The notes under the pieces: model-generated
Seen by the model: only the letters and a program-made list of their open reading frames with translations
Databases searched by the model: none
What the model was told of the DNA's origin: nothing
From: Sphingomonas edaphi
Lineage (GTDB): Bacteria > Pseudomonadota > Alphaproteobacteria > Sphingomonadales > Sphingomonadaceae
Assembly: GCF_003583725.1 (NCBI RefSeq)
Contig: NZ_QXTF01000001.1
Span: 62,001 to 126,000 of the forward strand
Length of the DNA: 64,000 bases
Reading direction: 5' to 3'
Shown here: in pieces, positions 8,794 to 16,789 of the stretch
How the letters are laid out: every line of letters starts with the position of its first letter
Numbering within the stretch: the first letter of the stretch is position 1
Made by a program: the position numbers and the translations under genes

Positions 8794-9652
8794 TGCCACG
8801 CTGATAGCAGCCGGACGGCTCGACGAAAGACTGTTAGAGGCAGCCCTTGCTCGCATTCATTCGGCCGAGTTCACCCGATGGATCGACCGAGGGGATGCGG
8901 CAGACTTTGAAAGCCCGTTGCCTCCGCAGGAACTGAGACAGGTTCTGGAAGGGTGGGAAGGGGCGGACGTTATCGTCCACACCTCGGGGCCACGTCAAAA
9001 GCGACTACTCGTCGCGGACATGGATTCAACGATAATCGGCCAGGAATGTATCGATGAGTTGGCCGACTATGCCGGCGTGAAGCCTCAAGTGGCAGACATT
9101 ACCGAACGTGCAATGCGTGGCGAACTGGACTTTGCTGGTGCACTTGCAGAACGGGTTGCCTTGCTTGAGGGGCTGGAGTTCGAAACCATCGCGCAATGCC
9201 TTGCCGAGCGCATCCGCCCTAATCCCGGCGCCGAAACACTTGTCAGGACGATGAGCGCGCTTGGCGCAACCACCATCCTCGTCTCGGGCGGATTTACAGC
9301 CTTTGTCGAACCGATTGCCCGGAAGGTCGGTTTCGATCGGTTCGAAGCAAATGTGCTTGAAGTCGCGGCTGGAAAGCTGACGGGTTCAACTTCCGGCCGG
9401 ATCGTGGATTCACACGTGAAGCAGGAGGTCTTGGTTCGAGCCTGTGAAGAACTCGAGCTGCGACCGGATGAGACGATGGCAATTGGCGATGGAGCCAATG
9501 ACGCGCTGATGGTTATGGCCGCCGGACTGGGCATTGCCTACCACGCTAAACCGGTCCTTGCGGAGGTGGCAGACGCCTGCCTCGAACACCACGGACTTGA
9601 TGCCTTGCTTTGGGCACAAGGAATCAACCGCGCACGTTGGATTGAGGACTAG
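8786..9652 (+). CDS. serB: Phosphoserine phosphatase SerB
   Basis: Last step of serine synthesis, a HAD-family hydrolase. The 288-aa protein has the nucleophile motif DMDST (D78), ILVSGGF (motif II), and motif IV GDGANDALM (234-242). The N-terminal ~70 residues form the usual small regulatory-like region. GTG 8786 is chosen over the longer frame because GGGAGG lies at 8773-8778 and the preceding sequence codes miaA on the other strand. Convergent with the Sel1-SPOR gene, with a 4-base overlap at the end. Confidence 0.95.
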   Translation: MTIATLIAAGRLDERLLEAALARIHSAEFTRWIDRGDAADFESPLPPQELRQVLEGWEGADVIVHTSGPRQKRLLVADMDSTIIGQECIDELADYAGVKPQVADITERAMRGELDFAGALAERVALLEGLEFETIAQCLAERIRPNPGAETLVRTMSALGATTILVSGGFTAFVEPIARKVGFDRFEANVLEVAAGKLTGSTSGRIVDSHVKQEVLVRACEELELRPDETMAIGDGANDALMVMAAGLGIAYHAKPVLAEVADACLEHHGLDALLWAQGINRARWIED

Positions 9653-10551
9653 CGCGCCACGACCGCGAAGCAGGGCTGAGGCGCAAGGCGGGCGCAGGCT
9701 GCGGAAGCGTCGGCGCGGGTCCTGAATGGTCCAGCCTGCAACCGGACCACGGCTCCGGCTGGAATATAATAAGGCTGCAGTCCGCCCAGCTTGGTCGACA
9801 TCTTTGAAAAAAGCGACTGCGCGGACGACCGCTGGCTGAAAGCACCTAGCTGGATACGCCATGCGCCACTGGCTGCAGCAGGAACGGGAGCGATTGGCGG
9901 CGCAAGCGCTACCGCCACCTTGCTCGGCGTCGACTTGGCAGGAGCTTTTGGCTTAGTAAGAGCCTTTGGTTGGGCGCCCGCGATGTCGGATGTCCGGACG
10001 GCGGCGAGCTTTTTCGCCAGCGCCAAGCCCTTTTGCCTCTGATCAAGTGGCATGATCTGGTCCATGTCAGCCAAGGTCGCCTTGGCCTGCGCCAACCCCT
10101 GAGCTGCGGACCGGCTGACGTAGGCATAGGCAGTGACGGGGTCAGATGCGATGCCGTCGCCATTGTAAAGCGCGGTCCCGATCAGCAGTAGCGCACGCGG
10201 CTCGCCTGCCTCCGCAGCCTGCCTTAGCCACCTCATCGCGGTTACCCGATTGCCGTTTTGAAAGAGCAAAAGGCCCAGCGTTGCGGCTGCGTCGTTATGG
10301 CCTTTGCGGGCCGCCCGCTCGAGCCAGCTTTGCGCTTGGGCCAGATCCAGGGGCACGCCTTTACCGAGACGATACGACTGCCCAATATTAAACGCCGCGT
10401 CGGCATCCCCTTGCTCTGCCAGGGGTCGCCAGATTGCCACGGCGCCCGCCGCGTCGCCCTTCTGCCAAGCATCGATGCCGGATTTAACGTCCTGGGCCGT
10501 GGCCGGGATCGCGGCGGCGCTAATCGTCAGGGCAAGCAACAAGGTTCGCAT
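9649..10551 (-). CDS. Sel1-repeat and SPOR-domain periplasmic protein
   Basis: A 300-aa exported protein: signal peptide (MRTLLLALTISAAAIPATAQ), Sel1-like TPR repeats (about 25-165; e.g. GDADAAFNIGQSYRLGKGV, GHNDAAATLGLLLFQNGN), a Pro/Ala/Lys linker (about 190-222), and a C-terminal SPOR domain (about 228-300, beginning WRIQLGAFSQRSSAQSLF). SPOR domains bind glycan strands stripped of peptides at the division site, so a septal role is likely by family. It is divergent from parA, whose operon also ends in a SPOR protein. Confidence 0.88.
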   Translation of the reverse strand: MRTLLLALTISAAAIPATAQDVKSGIDAWQKGDAAGAVAIWRPLAEQGDADAAFNIGQSYRLGKGVPLDLAQAQSWLERAARKGHNDAAATLGLLLFQNGNRVTAMRWLRQAAEAGEPRALLLIGTALYNGDGIASDPVTAYAYVSRSAAQGLAQAKATLADMDQIMPLDQRQKGLALAKKLAAVRTSDIAGAQPKALTKPKAPAKSTPSKVAVALAPPIAPVPAAASGAWRIQLGAFSQRSSAQSLFSKMSTKLGGLQPYYIPAGAVVRLQAGPFRTRADASAACARLAPQPCFAVVAR

Positions 10552-10692
10552 TAATCCAGTCCCGGGTCGAGGTTTCCTTAACCCTAGCTCCTCTCTCGGG
10601 CGGCGAACAAGGTCGGGCCAATATTAACCAGTTTTTAGGGCCTTTGCTGTCAGGTGAGCATCGAATGACCGTCATTTGGCGAGGGGAATAGA
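10552..10692. promoter_or_regulatory. Divergent region between two SPOR-associated units, with a CtrA-like site
   Basis: A 141-base gap between the minus-strand Sel1-SPOR gene and plus-strand parA. TTAA (10624-10627), seven bases, then TTAG (10635-10638) is one base off the TTAA-N7-TTAA pattern bound by CtrA, the alphaproteobacterial cell-cycle regulator. A near match of this kind occurs by chance, so this is only a candidate. Confidence 0.35.
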
Positions 10693-11418
10693 ATGCGCGT
10701 TCTGGCAATGGCATCGCAGAAGGGCGGGTCGGGCAAGACGACCTTGTCCGGTCACCTAGCGGTGCAAGCGCAACTGGCGGGCGCTGGTCCCGTCTGCCTT
10801 ATCGACATCGATCCGCAAGGTTCGCTCGCCGACTGGTGGAATGAACGACAGGAAGATATGCCGGCCTTCGCGCAGACAACTGTTGCGCGCCTCGCATCGG
10901 ACCTGGAAGTGCTTCGCCAGCAGGGCTTCCGCCTCGCCGTGATCGACACGCCGCCGGCCATAACCATGGCGATCCAGTCGGTTATCGCCGTTGCAGAACT
11001 TATCGTCATCCCGACTCGCCCGTCGCCGCATGACCTTCGTGCCGTCGGGGCCACCGTCGACCTGTGTGATCGCGCCGGCAAGCCGCTGATCTTCGTCGTC
11101 AACGCCGCGACGCCTAAAGCCAAGATCACTTATGAAGCCGCAGTTGCACTCTCGCAGCATGGCACGGTCGCCCCAGTTACGCTTCACCATCGCACCGATT
11201 TCGCAGCTTCGATGATCGACGGACGTACGGTGATGGAGGTCGACCCCAAGGGTCGCTCGGCTCGCGAAGTTGTCGAGCTTTGGGATTATATTTCCGACCG
11301 CCTCGAAAAGAATTTCCGTCGCACCGTGTTCGCAGCCCCGAATGCCGCCCCCGGCATCGGTGTCGCTGCCTCGCCGCGTCCCGTCGGTGGCTTCGGCCGC
11401 CGCGTTGTTGGCCAGTAA
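10693..11418 (+). CDS. ParA/MinD-family ATPase
   Basis: A 241-aa P-loop ATPase with the deviant Walker A motif QKGGSGKTT (about 9-17), the A' motif IDIDPQGSLADWW (about 37-49) and Walker B LAVIDTPP (about 86-93). This class forms ATP-dependent dimers on DNA or membrane and positions cargo. There is no parB or chromosomal parS context, so it is not the chromosome partition ParA. The last ~28 residues are a low-complexity Ala/Pro/Gly tail. It is followed by an RHH protein and a TPR-SPOR lipoprotein in one operon, so the cargo may be an envelope or division component (inference). Confidence 0.88.
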   Translation: MRVLAMASQKGGSGKTTLSGHLAVQAQLAGAGPVCLIDIDPQGSLADWWNERQEDMPAFAQTTVARLASDLEVLRQQGFRLAVIDTPPAITMAIQSVIAVAELIVIPTRPSPHDLRAVGATVDLCDRAGKPLIFVVNAATPKAKITYEAAVALSQHGTVAPVTLHHRTDFAASMIDGRTVMEVDPKGRSAREVVELWDYISDRLEKNFRRTVFAAPNAAPGIGVAASPRPVGGFGRRVVGQ

Positions 11419-11430
11419 GGAGTGAACGCG

Positions 11431-12105
11431 ATGGGAGAACCCAAGGCATTCGCATCGCTCTCTTCGGGTCTTTTGGCTCGCAAGGGTGCTGCACGGCCCG
11501 CAATGCGCCCCCAAGGCTTCGGCCAAGGCGGCAGCGGCCTGGAAGATCTGGGCTGGAACGACATGGGCTTTGAACCGCCCAAGCCGGCGCTCGCACCAGT
11601 TCGCGATGACGAACATGATGCATTCGGCGATGAACTGCCCGAACAGCCTCTGCGTAATCCGATTTCGGCCCTGACGCCGATCGCTTCGCCGGTCCACGAC
11701 CAGCAAGCGGAAATCGCCGAGCGCTTTGCCGCCCATGACGAGGATGGCGAGGACGAAGACGGCGAATATGTCGACGAGACCGCCGAGATCTATGATCCCG
11801 AGGCAGAAGAAGCATTGCAAGCACCGGTCGCCAAAGAACCGGCGCCGATTGTCGCAATGCCAATCCCGGTCCGCGCTACGGCGCCAGTCCGTCCGCGCAA
11901 GCCACGCGCTGCCCCGGGCAGCAAAGGCAAGGCGGCATTCACGCTTCGTCTGGATCCGGCGCGACACCTGAAGCTGCGCCTTGCCTGCGCCGTCGACGGC
12001 CGGTCGGCTCAGCAGCTCGTGACCGATGCGCTGGACCAACTGCTCGGTGCGATGCCTGAACTGGAATCGATGGCCGAACGGGCCCCGCGAGCGAAGCGGG
12101 CCTGA
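11431..12105 (+). CDS. Ribbon-helix-helix-like protein with long disordered N-terminus, ParA partner candidate
   Basis: This 224-aa protein is acidic, Pro-rich and probably disordered over about residues 1-165 (with an EDGEDEDGEYVDE-type run). A compact C-terminal segment, AFTLRLDPARHLKLRLACAVDGRSAQQLVTDALDQLL, looks like a ribbon-helix-helix (one strand, two helices). ATG 11431 is used because AAGGAG at 11417-11422 is 8 bases away; the GTG at 11422 overlaps that site. It follows parA by 12 bases. Small RHH proteins often pair with ParA-type ATPases, so this could be the site-recognition partner. No function is known to me. Confidence 0.7.
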   Translation: MGEPKAFASLSSGLLARKGAARPAMRPQGFGQGGSGLEDLGWNDMGFEPPKPALAPVRDDEHDAFGDELPEQPLRNPISALTPIASPVHDQQAEIAERFAAHDEDGEDEDGEYVDETAEIYDPEAEEALQAPVAKEPAPIVAMPIPVRATAPVRPRKPRAAPGSKGKAAFTLRLDPARHLKLRLACAVDGRSAQQLVTDALDQLLGAMPELESMAERAPRAKRA

Positions 12106-12130
12106 ACGAACGAAAGTAGGGGACGAAGTC

Positions 12131-13525
12131 ATGACCAACCCGAAGCGCCTTGGCGCCGCACTGACCGCCGCATCGTTGATGGCCGTTGTGACGGCCTGCG
12201 CGGGACCCGGGTCGTCGGGCACGAAGAGCGCCTCGATTTTTGGTGGTAAGGTCGACTCGTCCAACATTGCGCTTGCCACCCGTGCCCAGGTCGCCCTGAC
12301 GTCGAACGATCTCCAGAACGCCGTTTCGCTCGCCGAGCGGGCTGTCGAACGCAGCCCGAACGACGCCGGCTTTCGTGCACTGCTGGGCAACTGCTACCTC
12401 GCTTCGGGCCGGTTCGCGTCGGCGGAAGCAGCCTATCGCGACTCGTTGACCCTTGTCGGTACGCAGCCGCAGGTGGTGTTGAAGCTGGCGCTAGTCCAGA
12501 TTTCACAGGGCAAGACGGAAGACGCCAAGGCATTGCTTGCCGCCGCGCAAGGTTTGCTCGATGCCGCCGATACCGGTCTTGCCCTGGCTCTTGCGGGCGA
12601 TCCGCAGTCGGCGATTTCGATACTGGAGCCGGCAGCCCGTGCGATCGGTGCTGACGCCACGGTTCGCCAGAACCTCGCGCTCGCCTACGCCTTCGCCGGT
12701 AACTGGGACCAGGCTCGTGTCGTGGCCAGCCAGGACGTCCCGGCGGATCAGCTCGACGGTCGCATCCAGCAGTGGATGGCGCTCGCCAAGCCCGCCCGGC
12801 AGTCCGACCAGGTCGCTGCCTTCATCGGCATTCGTCCTGTCGCCAGCGATCCAGGCCAGCCGGTGCGCCTTGCGCTGAATAAAGTTGAAAATGTTCGCCA
12901 GGCCGCAGCAGAACCTGTGACGCCGCAGCCTCAGCAGGCCTTGGTTGCCGCGGTGCAGCCCGCGCCGGTCTATGAAGCGCCGGTCATGGTTGCCGAAGCA
13001 CAGCCGGCGACGGTCTATGAGGCGCCGGTCGCAGCTGTCACGAACCCCACACCGTCAGTTGAACCCGTTGCCTTGCCGGTCGCGATGGCCGCTGCTGCTG
13101 AAACCGCTCCGCCGGTCGCCGATTACGCCGCTGCTCCGGCATCACCGATTCGTCAGGCCCGCCCGGCGCTATCGCCGGCCGCCGTCCGCCTCTCGGACTC
13201 GCTGCCGTCCATCCGTCGAGCCGCGCTCCCTAAAGCGAAGCAGGCTAAAAGCCGCGCTGTCGTCCAGTTGGGAGCTTACTCCTCGCGCGATCGTATCGAG
13301 CTTGCCTGGAACAACGCCAGCGCCAAGTTCTCGTCTCTGCGTGGTTACACGCCCGTCAGCGCTCGCTTCGACAGCGGCAAGGGCACTGTCTACCGCCTGT
13401 CGGTGAAGGGATTCGCCAGCGATCGCGATGCCATCCAGCTTTGCTCGTTGCTGAAGCGCCAGGGTCGTGCCTGCTTCGTCCGCGCCGTGTCGAACGACAC
13501 GCCGGTACGGTTCGCTTCGCGCTAA
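12131..13525 (+). CDS. TPR and SPOR-domain lipoprotein
   Basis: A 464-aa predicted lipoprotein: signal MTNPKRLGAALTAASLMAVVTAC with lipobox V-T-A-C (Cys at about 23). TPR-like repeats follow (about 45-230, e.g. NAVSLAERAVERSPNDAGFRALLGN), then a Pro/Ala/Val-rich linker that holds a 15-residue tandem repeat (A-Q-P-A-x-V-Y-E-A-P-V, DNA period 45 at 12967-13030). A C-terminal SPOR domain begins VVQLGAYSSRDRIELAW. The start at ATG 12131 has AGGGG at 12118-12122. It is third in the parA operon. SPOR plus TPR suggests a scaffold that sits at septal glycan. Confidence 0.85.
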   Translation: MTNPKRLGAALTAASLMAVVTACAGPGSSGTKSASIFGGKVDSSNIALATRAQVALTSNDLQNAVSLAERAVERSPNDAGFRALLGNCYLASGRFASAEAAYRDSLTLVGTQPQVVLKLALVQISQGKTEDAKALLAAAQGLLDAADTGLALALAGDPQSAISILEPAARAIGADATVRQNLALAYAFAGNWDQARVVASQDVPADQLDGRIQQWMALAKPARQSDQVAAFIGIRPVASDPGQPVRLALNKVENVRQAAAEPVTPQPQQALVAAVQPAPVYEAPVMVAEAQPATVYEAPVAAVTNPTPSVEPVALPVAMAAAAETAPPVADYAAAPASPIRQARPALSPAAVRLSDSLPSIRRAALPKAKQAKSRAVVQLGAYSSRDRIELAWNNASAKFSSLRGYTPVSARFDSGKGTVYRLSVKGFASDRDAIQLCSLLKRQGRACFVRAVSNDTPVRFASR

Positions 13526-13528
13526 ACG

Positions 13529-14425
13529 CTAGTTCAAACGCGACGCGGTCAGGAGGTCGAGGCAAGCCATCCTGACCGCAACGCCCATCTCCACCTGCCG
13601 GACGATCAGCGAACGGGTAGGGTGGTCAGCAAGCGACCCTTCGATCTCGACACCACGGTTGATTGGGCCCGGATGCATGACGACCGCACCTTCTGCGGTT
13701 TGAGCAAATCGATCTTCGGTGAGGCCGTAGCGCGACAGATATTCTCCTGGAGCGTCGCCTAGGTCTTCCTCAAGCCGTTCGCGCTGGACGCGCAGCATCA
13801 TCACGACATCGGCGCCCTCGACCGCTTCATCGATCTGCATGGCTTCCATCGAGGAAGGGATTAGGGATTCGGGGCCAGCCATGCGCAGGTCGGCACCGAG
13901 GCGCTTCAACAGCAGCGCGTTGGAGCGAGCGACGCGGCTGTGCTTCAAGTCCCCGCAGACGGCGATTTTCAGGCCTTCGATACGTCCGAAATGCTGTCGA
14001 ATCGTGGCTGCGTCGAGCAGTGCTTGGGTTGGATGTTCACCGACGCCGTCACCGGCGTTGATAACCGGGCAATCCATAATCGCTGCAACGCTGGCGGGAG
14101 CGCCACTAACACTATGGCGGATTACAAGTATGTCGGGCCGCATTGCGTTGAGCGTGCGGGCCGTATCCTCCAGCGTCTCACCCTTCTTGATGGAACTGTG
14201 CTCGACCTGCATCGTCACGACCTGCGCGCCGAGGCGGTTGGCGGCGATTTCGAAGCTGAGCAGCGTTCGCGTCGAATTTTCGAAGAAAGCGTTGACGATT
14301 GTCAGTCCGTCGAGCCGGTGGTCGTTGCGCCGGGGCTGCCGATTATAGGAAAACCATCGCTCGCCTTCGTCGAGGATGGTCGCGATTTGGTCGTCGCTGA
14401 GACTATCAATGGAAAGCAGGTGCAT
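13529..14425 (-). CDS. pyrB: Aspartate carbamoyltransferase catalytic subunit
   Basis: Second step of pyrimidine synthesis. The 298-aa protein has the carbamoyl-phosphate motif FFENSTRT (47-54), the 80s loop SSIKKGETLEDT (78-89), HPTQALLD (131-138) and the aspartate-site region MLRVQRER. It begins MHLLSIDSLSDDQI, about 10-15 residues shorter than many relatives. An in-frame stop lies 15 bases upstream, so no longer start is available. It follows ruvX by 12 bases. The dihydroorotase gene pyrC, which often follows pyrB, is not here: the next gene is convergent. Confidence 0.96.
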   Translation of the reverse strand: MHLLSIDSLSDDQIATILDEGERWFSYNRQPRRNDHRLDGLTIVNAFFENSTRTLLSFEIAANRLGAQVVTMQVEHSSIKKGETLEDTARTLNAMRPDILVIRHSVSGAPASVAAIMDCPVINAGDGVGEHPTQALLDAATIRQHFGRIEGLKIAVCGDLKHSRVARSNALLLKRLGADLRMAGPESLIPSSMEAMQIDEAVEGADVVMMLRVQRERLEEDLGDAPGEYLSRYGLTEDRFAQTAEGAVVMHPGPINRGVEIEGSLADHPTRSLIVRQVEMGVAVRMACLDLLTASRLN

Positions 14426-14437
14426 TAAAGCCGCCCA

Positions 14438-14920
14438 CTAACCTGCGGGCGGCAGATTGACCAGCGCGTCGATCGCACCTTGGAGGATATGGGCAGCGGC
14501 GTGCGCGTCGACCTTCTCCGCCCTTTTGGCACGGCTGATGTCGGCTTCAATCATCGCCCGTTCGACGGCGACCGTCGACCAGCGCTCGTCCCACAGCAGC
14601 AAGGGGAGGGCGAGGGGATGAAGGTTCCGGGCAAATGCGCGGACCGACTGTGTGCGAGGAGAGTCTGTGCCGTCGAGATTGAGTGGCAGGCCGACGACCA
14701 AGCCGGCGATGCCATGCTTCGAGATAGACGCCTTCAGCGCTTCCATGTCCGCCGTGAACTTCGTCCGGCGGATCGTGCCGGCAGGAGTCGCGAAGCTCCA
14801 GCCGGAATCGCAGGTCGCAAGGCCAATGGTCTTGGTCCCGACGTCGAGACCCAGCAGCCGGCCGTGCGGAACGGAAGCGGCGAATTCCGCGGCAGTGGTG
14901 GCAATCAGCGGGTACGCCAA
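14438..14920 (-). CDS. ruvX: Putative pre-16S rRNA nuclease / Holliday junction resolvase-like YqgF
   Basis: This 160-aa RNase H-fold protein of the YqgF/RuvX family processes pre-16S rRNA ends. It shows the strand motif [17 protein letters not shown] (about 22-38), the central [10 protein letters not shown] (about 75-84), [17 protein letters not shown] (about 107-123) and the C-terminal Asp in [17 protein letters not shown]. The gene overlaps the end of the DUF3089 gene by 16 bases and precedes pyrB, a common alphaproteobacterial order. Confidence 0.93.
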   Translation of the reverse strand: MAYPLIATTAAEFAASVPHGRLLGLDVGTKTIGLATCDSGWSFATPAGTIRRTKFTADMEALKASISKHGIAGLVVGLPLNLDGTDSPRTQSVRAFARNLHPLALPLLLWDERWSTVAVERAMIEADISRAKRAEKVDAHAAAHILQGAIDALVNLPPAG

Positions 14921-16014
14921 GTGGCCAGCCTCCGCTCAGCATCCGCACGGATCGAGCCCCAGAAAAGCGCATAGTCGTACACGTGGTAATTGTTGCCAGG
15001 CAGCACATAGGGGCCGAGGTCGGGTACATCGCCGTCGATCAGCAGGAACCCCTTCGAGCAATGCGCGCCAACGATGGAGGGCGTAAGGGTCGCCTTGGCG
15101 AACTCGCCATCGGGAACGAGCGTGCCGAGGTTCGCACCGGAGGCTGCCCTCGCGCCCTGCGTCCCGGTCAGCGGATTGACGCAGAGCATGTCCGCTCGCT
15201 TACGCTTTGCACCCGTCAGACCGGGTGTGCCTACCCAAGCATTGAGGACCAATGTCGGGTTTGCCGGGTCGCGGAAGCTTTGCCAGCTCAGCACACAGCC
15301 CGCCTGGCCCGGGGTATTGCAGGGCTGGAGACCCGTGGCCGGAAGGTCCGCGGCAACCGAAACAGGCCAGCCGCCGACATAGGCCGCAACCAATCGGTCC
15401 TTCAGCGCATCCTTGCGGTCAGCGAGGAGGTGAAGGAGGTGCAGTGACCCCTGGCTATGGCCGGCAAGAATGATTGGCCGGTCGGCCGGCTGGGCGGCAA
15501 GAAAGGCATCGAACGCGGAGCGCACATCGCGGTAGGCCAAGTTGAGGGCTTTGTGGGCGTCCTCACTGGTCAAAAGGAAGGCTCCGAACGCGGCCTGCCG
15601 GTAGCGCGGCGCCCAGATATCCGAGATCGCGTTGAACGCACTGGACTGGCTCTCCACGAACAGCTGCGCCCGCCGTGACGGCTCGCCCCCCGCATCGAGC
15701 GGAGCATTCCAGCGGTCGCGTTCGAGATAGGTTGTAGGGTGTATGTAGAAGGTGGCCGCCGGCTGGGGCGACCGGGTCGAGACGACGCCTTCGGGCACCC
15801 ACCGCGATGAATCGTTGGAAAGACCCGGCTTGGTGATCCAGCTGGCATCCTTGGAATAGTCAGGTCCGGAAACGGTAGGCGGTTCCTGAAAATGGCCCTG
15901 CGGTGTTGCCTGGCGGATGAGAACGCGGTCGCCGAACTGGAATAGGGCAAACGCCCCGGCAACGGCGAGAAGGACGAGGATGAAGATGAAAATCAGAAAA
16001 CGGCGGGCACACAT
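14905..16014 (-). CDS. DUF3089 alpha/beta-hydrolase-like protein
   Basis: A 369-aa protein anchored by one N-terminal membrane segment (about 5-26, [22 protein letters not shown]). DUF3089 features follow: [19 protein letters not shown] (about 88-106), [21 protein letters not shown] and the lipase-type nucleophile elbow GHSQGS (about 192-197). A late [12 protein letters not shown] may supply the His. By family it should be a serine esterase or lipase outside the cytoplasm, with unknown substrate. It is the first gene of the unit with ruvX and pyrB. Confidence 0.85.
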   Translation of the reverse strand: MCARRFLIFIFILVLLAVAGAFALFQFGDRVLIRQATPQGHFQEPPTVSGPDYSKDASWITKPGLSNDSSRWVPEGVVSTRSPQPAATFYIHPTTYLERDRWNAPLDAGGEPSRRAQLFVESQSSAFNAISDIWAPRYRQAAFGAFLLTSEDAHKALNLAYRDVRSAFDAFLAAQPADRPIILAGHSQGSLHLLHLLADRKDALKDRLVAAYVGGWPVSVAADLPATGLQPCNTPGQAGCVLSWQSFRDPANPTLVLNAWVGTPGLTGAKRKRADMLCVNPLTGTQGARAASGANLGTLVPDGEFAKATLTPSIVGAHCSKGFLLIDGDVPDLGPYVLPGNNYHVYDYALFWGSIRADAERRLATWRTR

Positions 16015-16073
16015 AGGCCAAGCGCGTTAGGAAAAGGCCGGGGAGGGCGCAAGCGCCGCACACCGGTTAAGCC

Positions 16074-16280
16074 TTACCGAGGAAGGAACGGTTCCTGCAG
16101 CTTTCGTTCCGCTTCCTTCGCACGGAGTTCGTCCGAGCGCATCGAGCGAGCGGCGAGGACATCCCATGCCGCTGCACAGCGGTCGAGGTTTTCGCGGACG
16201 TTCTTAAGTGGCTCGGAGCGCGCTTTGTCGCGCGCCTGTTCGGCCTGCAACTGGTAGAAGTGGGTAGAGTTCGAGGTCAT
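16074..16280 (-). CDS. Small hydrophilic protein (68 aa), unknown
   Basis: A 68-aa charged, helical protein (MTSNSTHFYQLQAEQARDKA...NVRENLDRCAAAWDVLAARS...). Small proteins with this F-Y-x-x-Q-A pattern and R-E-N-L-x-R-x-x-x-A-A-x-A-W are frequent in sphingomonads. No function is known to me. It lies 57 bases downstream of csp on the same strand, separated from it by a strong hairpin (16301-16324). Confidence 0.7.
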   Translation of the reverse strand: MTSNSTHFYQLQAEQARDKARSEPLKNVRENLDRCAAAWDVLAARSMRSDELRAKEAERKLQEPFLPR

Positions 16281-16300
16281 GGATACTCCTTGAGTGTCGA

Positions 16301-16324
16301 CCCGGCTCTCCCCCGAGAGCCGGG
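16301..16324. other. Perfect 10-bp hairpin between csp and the small gene
   Basis: CCCGGCTCTC (16301-16310) and GAGAGCCGGG (16315-16324) enclose a CCCC loop. Neither strand has a following T-run, so it is not a classical terminator. It could be a 3' stabilising or partial-readthrough structure for the csp message. Confidence 0.6.
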
Positions 16325-16336
16325 CCTGCCCCGAAA

Positions 16337-16540
16337 CTAGACTTCCTTGACGTTGGTCGCGCTTTCGCGGCCACGACGGTCAGGAGCCAGGTCGTAAGTG
16401 ACCTGCTGGCCTTCGCGCAGGGTGCGCAGGCCGCCCGCTTCAAGAGCGGTGACGTGAACGAACGCATCGTTGCCGCCGCCGTCCGGAGTAATGAAACCGA
16501 AGCCCTTGGCGTCGTTGAAGAATTTTACAGTACCTTGCAT
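16337..16540 (-). CDS. cspA: Cold-shock protein (CspA family)
   Basis: A single 67-aa cold-shock domain that binds single-stranded nucleic acid and acts as an RNA chaperone. RNP1 is KGFGFI (about 12-17) and RNP2 is DAFVHV (about 25-30), after the opening MQGTVKFFND. I use the internal ATG 16540 because the longer frame adds non-conserved residues. About 250 bases separate it from the divergent DUF4153 gene, leaving room for the long leader usual in csp genes. Confidence 0.93.
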   Translation of the reverse strand: MQGTVKFFNDAKGFGFITPDGGGNDAFVHVTALEAGGLRTLREGQQVTYDLAPDRRGRESATNVKEV

Positions 16541-16789
16541 TATTTGGGTCTTTCCCATTCGGGCGGTTCGCCATTCGATCCGCTTGCAGCTAGAGAGGCG
16601 AAGAGGAAGGAGATAAGGCGCCAAGCGCCAAAAGACCCGCGTCAAGCGACTGGTAGCACCGCCCTGATAGCCGGTTACTGACAATTTTGCAAAAACGCAG
16701 ACCGTGCCGTGGCATTTTCGCCTCTACGCCGCTCCATTCCAGCAACGAGCGGAGCGACAGTTCGGGGTGACAAATAGGGGGGTAAAAGA
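16541..16789. promoter_or_regulatory. Divergent region csp / DUF4153
   Basis: A 249-base region with no credible gene. It must contain the csp promoter and leader (minus) and the promoter of the DUF4153 gene (plus). I do not see a cold-box or other named element I can defend. Confidence 0.35.

Noticed and set aside
10756-12390. A 544-codon minus-strand frame spanning parA and the RHH gene
   Set aside because: Antisense to two well-supported genes, low complexity, no recognisable domain.
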